Shown here: in pieces, positions 19,350-19,499 of the stretch
Layout: each line of letters starts with the position of its first letter
How positions within the stretch are numbered: position 1 is the stretch's first letter
Assembly: GCA_964431655.1 (NCBI GenBank)
Contig: CAYSKJ010000048.1
Span: 1 to 19,499 of the forward strand
Direction of reading: 5' to 3'
From: CAYMEV01 sp964431655 [NCBI: uncultured bacterium]
GTDB taxonomy: Bacteria > CAYMEV01
DNA: 19,499 nt
Translations under genes and position numbers: made by a program
Notes under the pieces: generated by a model
Databases searched by the model: none
What the model was told of the DNA's origin: nothing
The model's input: the letters and a program-made list of their open reading frames with translations, nothing else

Positions 19350-19499
19350 CGGATCTGCCTCTGCTGGAAGGTGAATATCATCTTTGCCGTTTCCGTAAGA
19401 ATCAGTATATCCAGGAAAATGTTCTGATTATAGATATAGGCCAGGTCGTATTTCAGCTTTATTTCAGGATCCGTATAGTATTCACCGTTTATCTGGGCA
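19346..19499 (-). CDS. Bacterial sugar transferase, C-terminal fragment (5' part off window)
   Basis: The reading frame is open from the right edge to TGA at 19346-19348, with 50 residues visible. The sequence AQINGEYYTDPEIKLKYDL followed by AYIYNQNIFLDILILTETA matches the C-terminus of the PF02397 sugar transferases. These typically end A-Q-I/V-x-G-R-Y-x-T...K-L-x-Y-D-L-x-Y-I-x-N-x-S-x-x-L-D-I-x-I-I-x-x-T. They transfer a sugar-1-phosphate to undecaprenyl phosphate at the inner membrane to start exopolysaccharide or O-antigen units. The rest of the gene lies beyond the window. It overlaps trmI by TTGA, which suggests coupled translation. Confidence 0.7.
   Translation of the reverse strand, partial: AQINGEYYTDPEIKLKYDLAYIYNQNIFLDILILTETAKMIFTFQQRQIR

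Overview
This window reads as ordinary chromosome of a diderm (Gram-negative-type) bacterium. It has a Tol envelope system, a predicted lipoprotein lytic transglycosylase and a polyprenyl-linked sugar transferase. The genes are densely packed and rich in AGG/AGA arginine and ATA isoleucine codons. I cannot place the phylum: the proteins are clearly homologous to standard families but not close to any lineage I recognise. GyrB carries the large C-terminal insert typical of proteobacterial-type GyrB. No rRNA, tRNA, CRISPR array, insertion sequence or phage gene is visible.

Layout. (1) 1-2824, minus strand: tolQ-tolR-tolA-tolB, with tolB cut by the left edge. (2) 2998-5701, plus strand: tldD and tldE (pmbA), a two-subunit metalloprotease. 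(3) 5718-9817, minus strand: a three-gene envelope operon with overlapping ends. It encodes an exported protein with ASH/Ig-like repeats, an unrecognised exported helical protein, and an MltD-like lipoprotein lytic transglycosylase, and it is preceded by the best sigma70-type promoter in the window. (4) 10056-18555, plus strand: a replication/topology operon dnaN-recF-gyrB-gyrA ending in a divergent seryl-tRNA synthetase-like gene. (5) 18558-19499, minus strand: a TrmI-type tRNA m1A methyltransferase translationally coupled to the C-terminus of a bacterial sugar transferase that runs off the right edge.

How they fit. TolQRAB would power outer-membrane constriction at division, and the transglycosylase operon would act on peptidoglycan, so the left half is largely cell-envelope upkeep. 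dnaN, recF, gyrB and gyrA form the classic origin-proximal cluster, but dnaA is not upstream here; a divergent promoter region takes its place and I see no DnaA-box cluster.

Most interesting points: GyrB has an extra N-terminal four-cysteine zinc ribbon fused ahead of the ATPase domain. The gene after gyrA keeps the SerRS fold, including the tRNA-binding coiled coil, but has lost several substrate-binding residues. GyrA carries Ala and Gln at the two main quinolone-contact positions. The ASH/unknown/MltD operon includes a 517-residue protein I cannot assign. I found no clear evidence of a wholly new multi-gene system.
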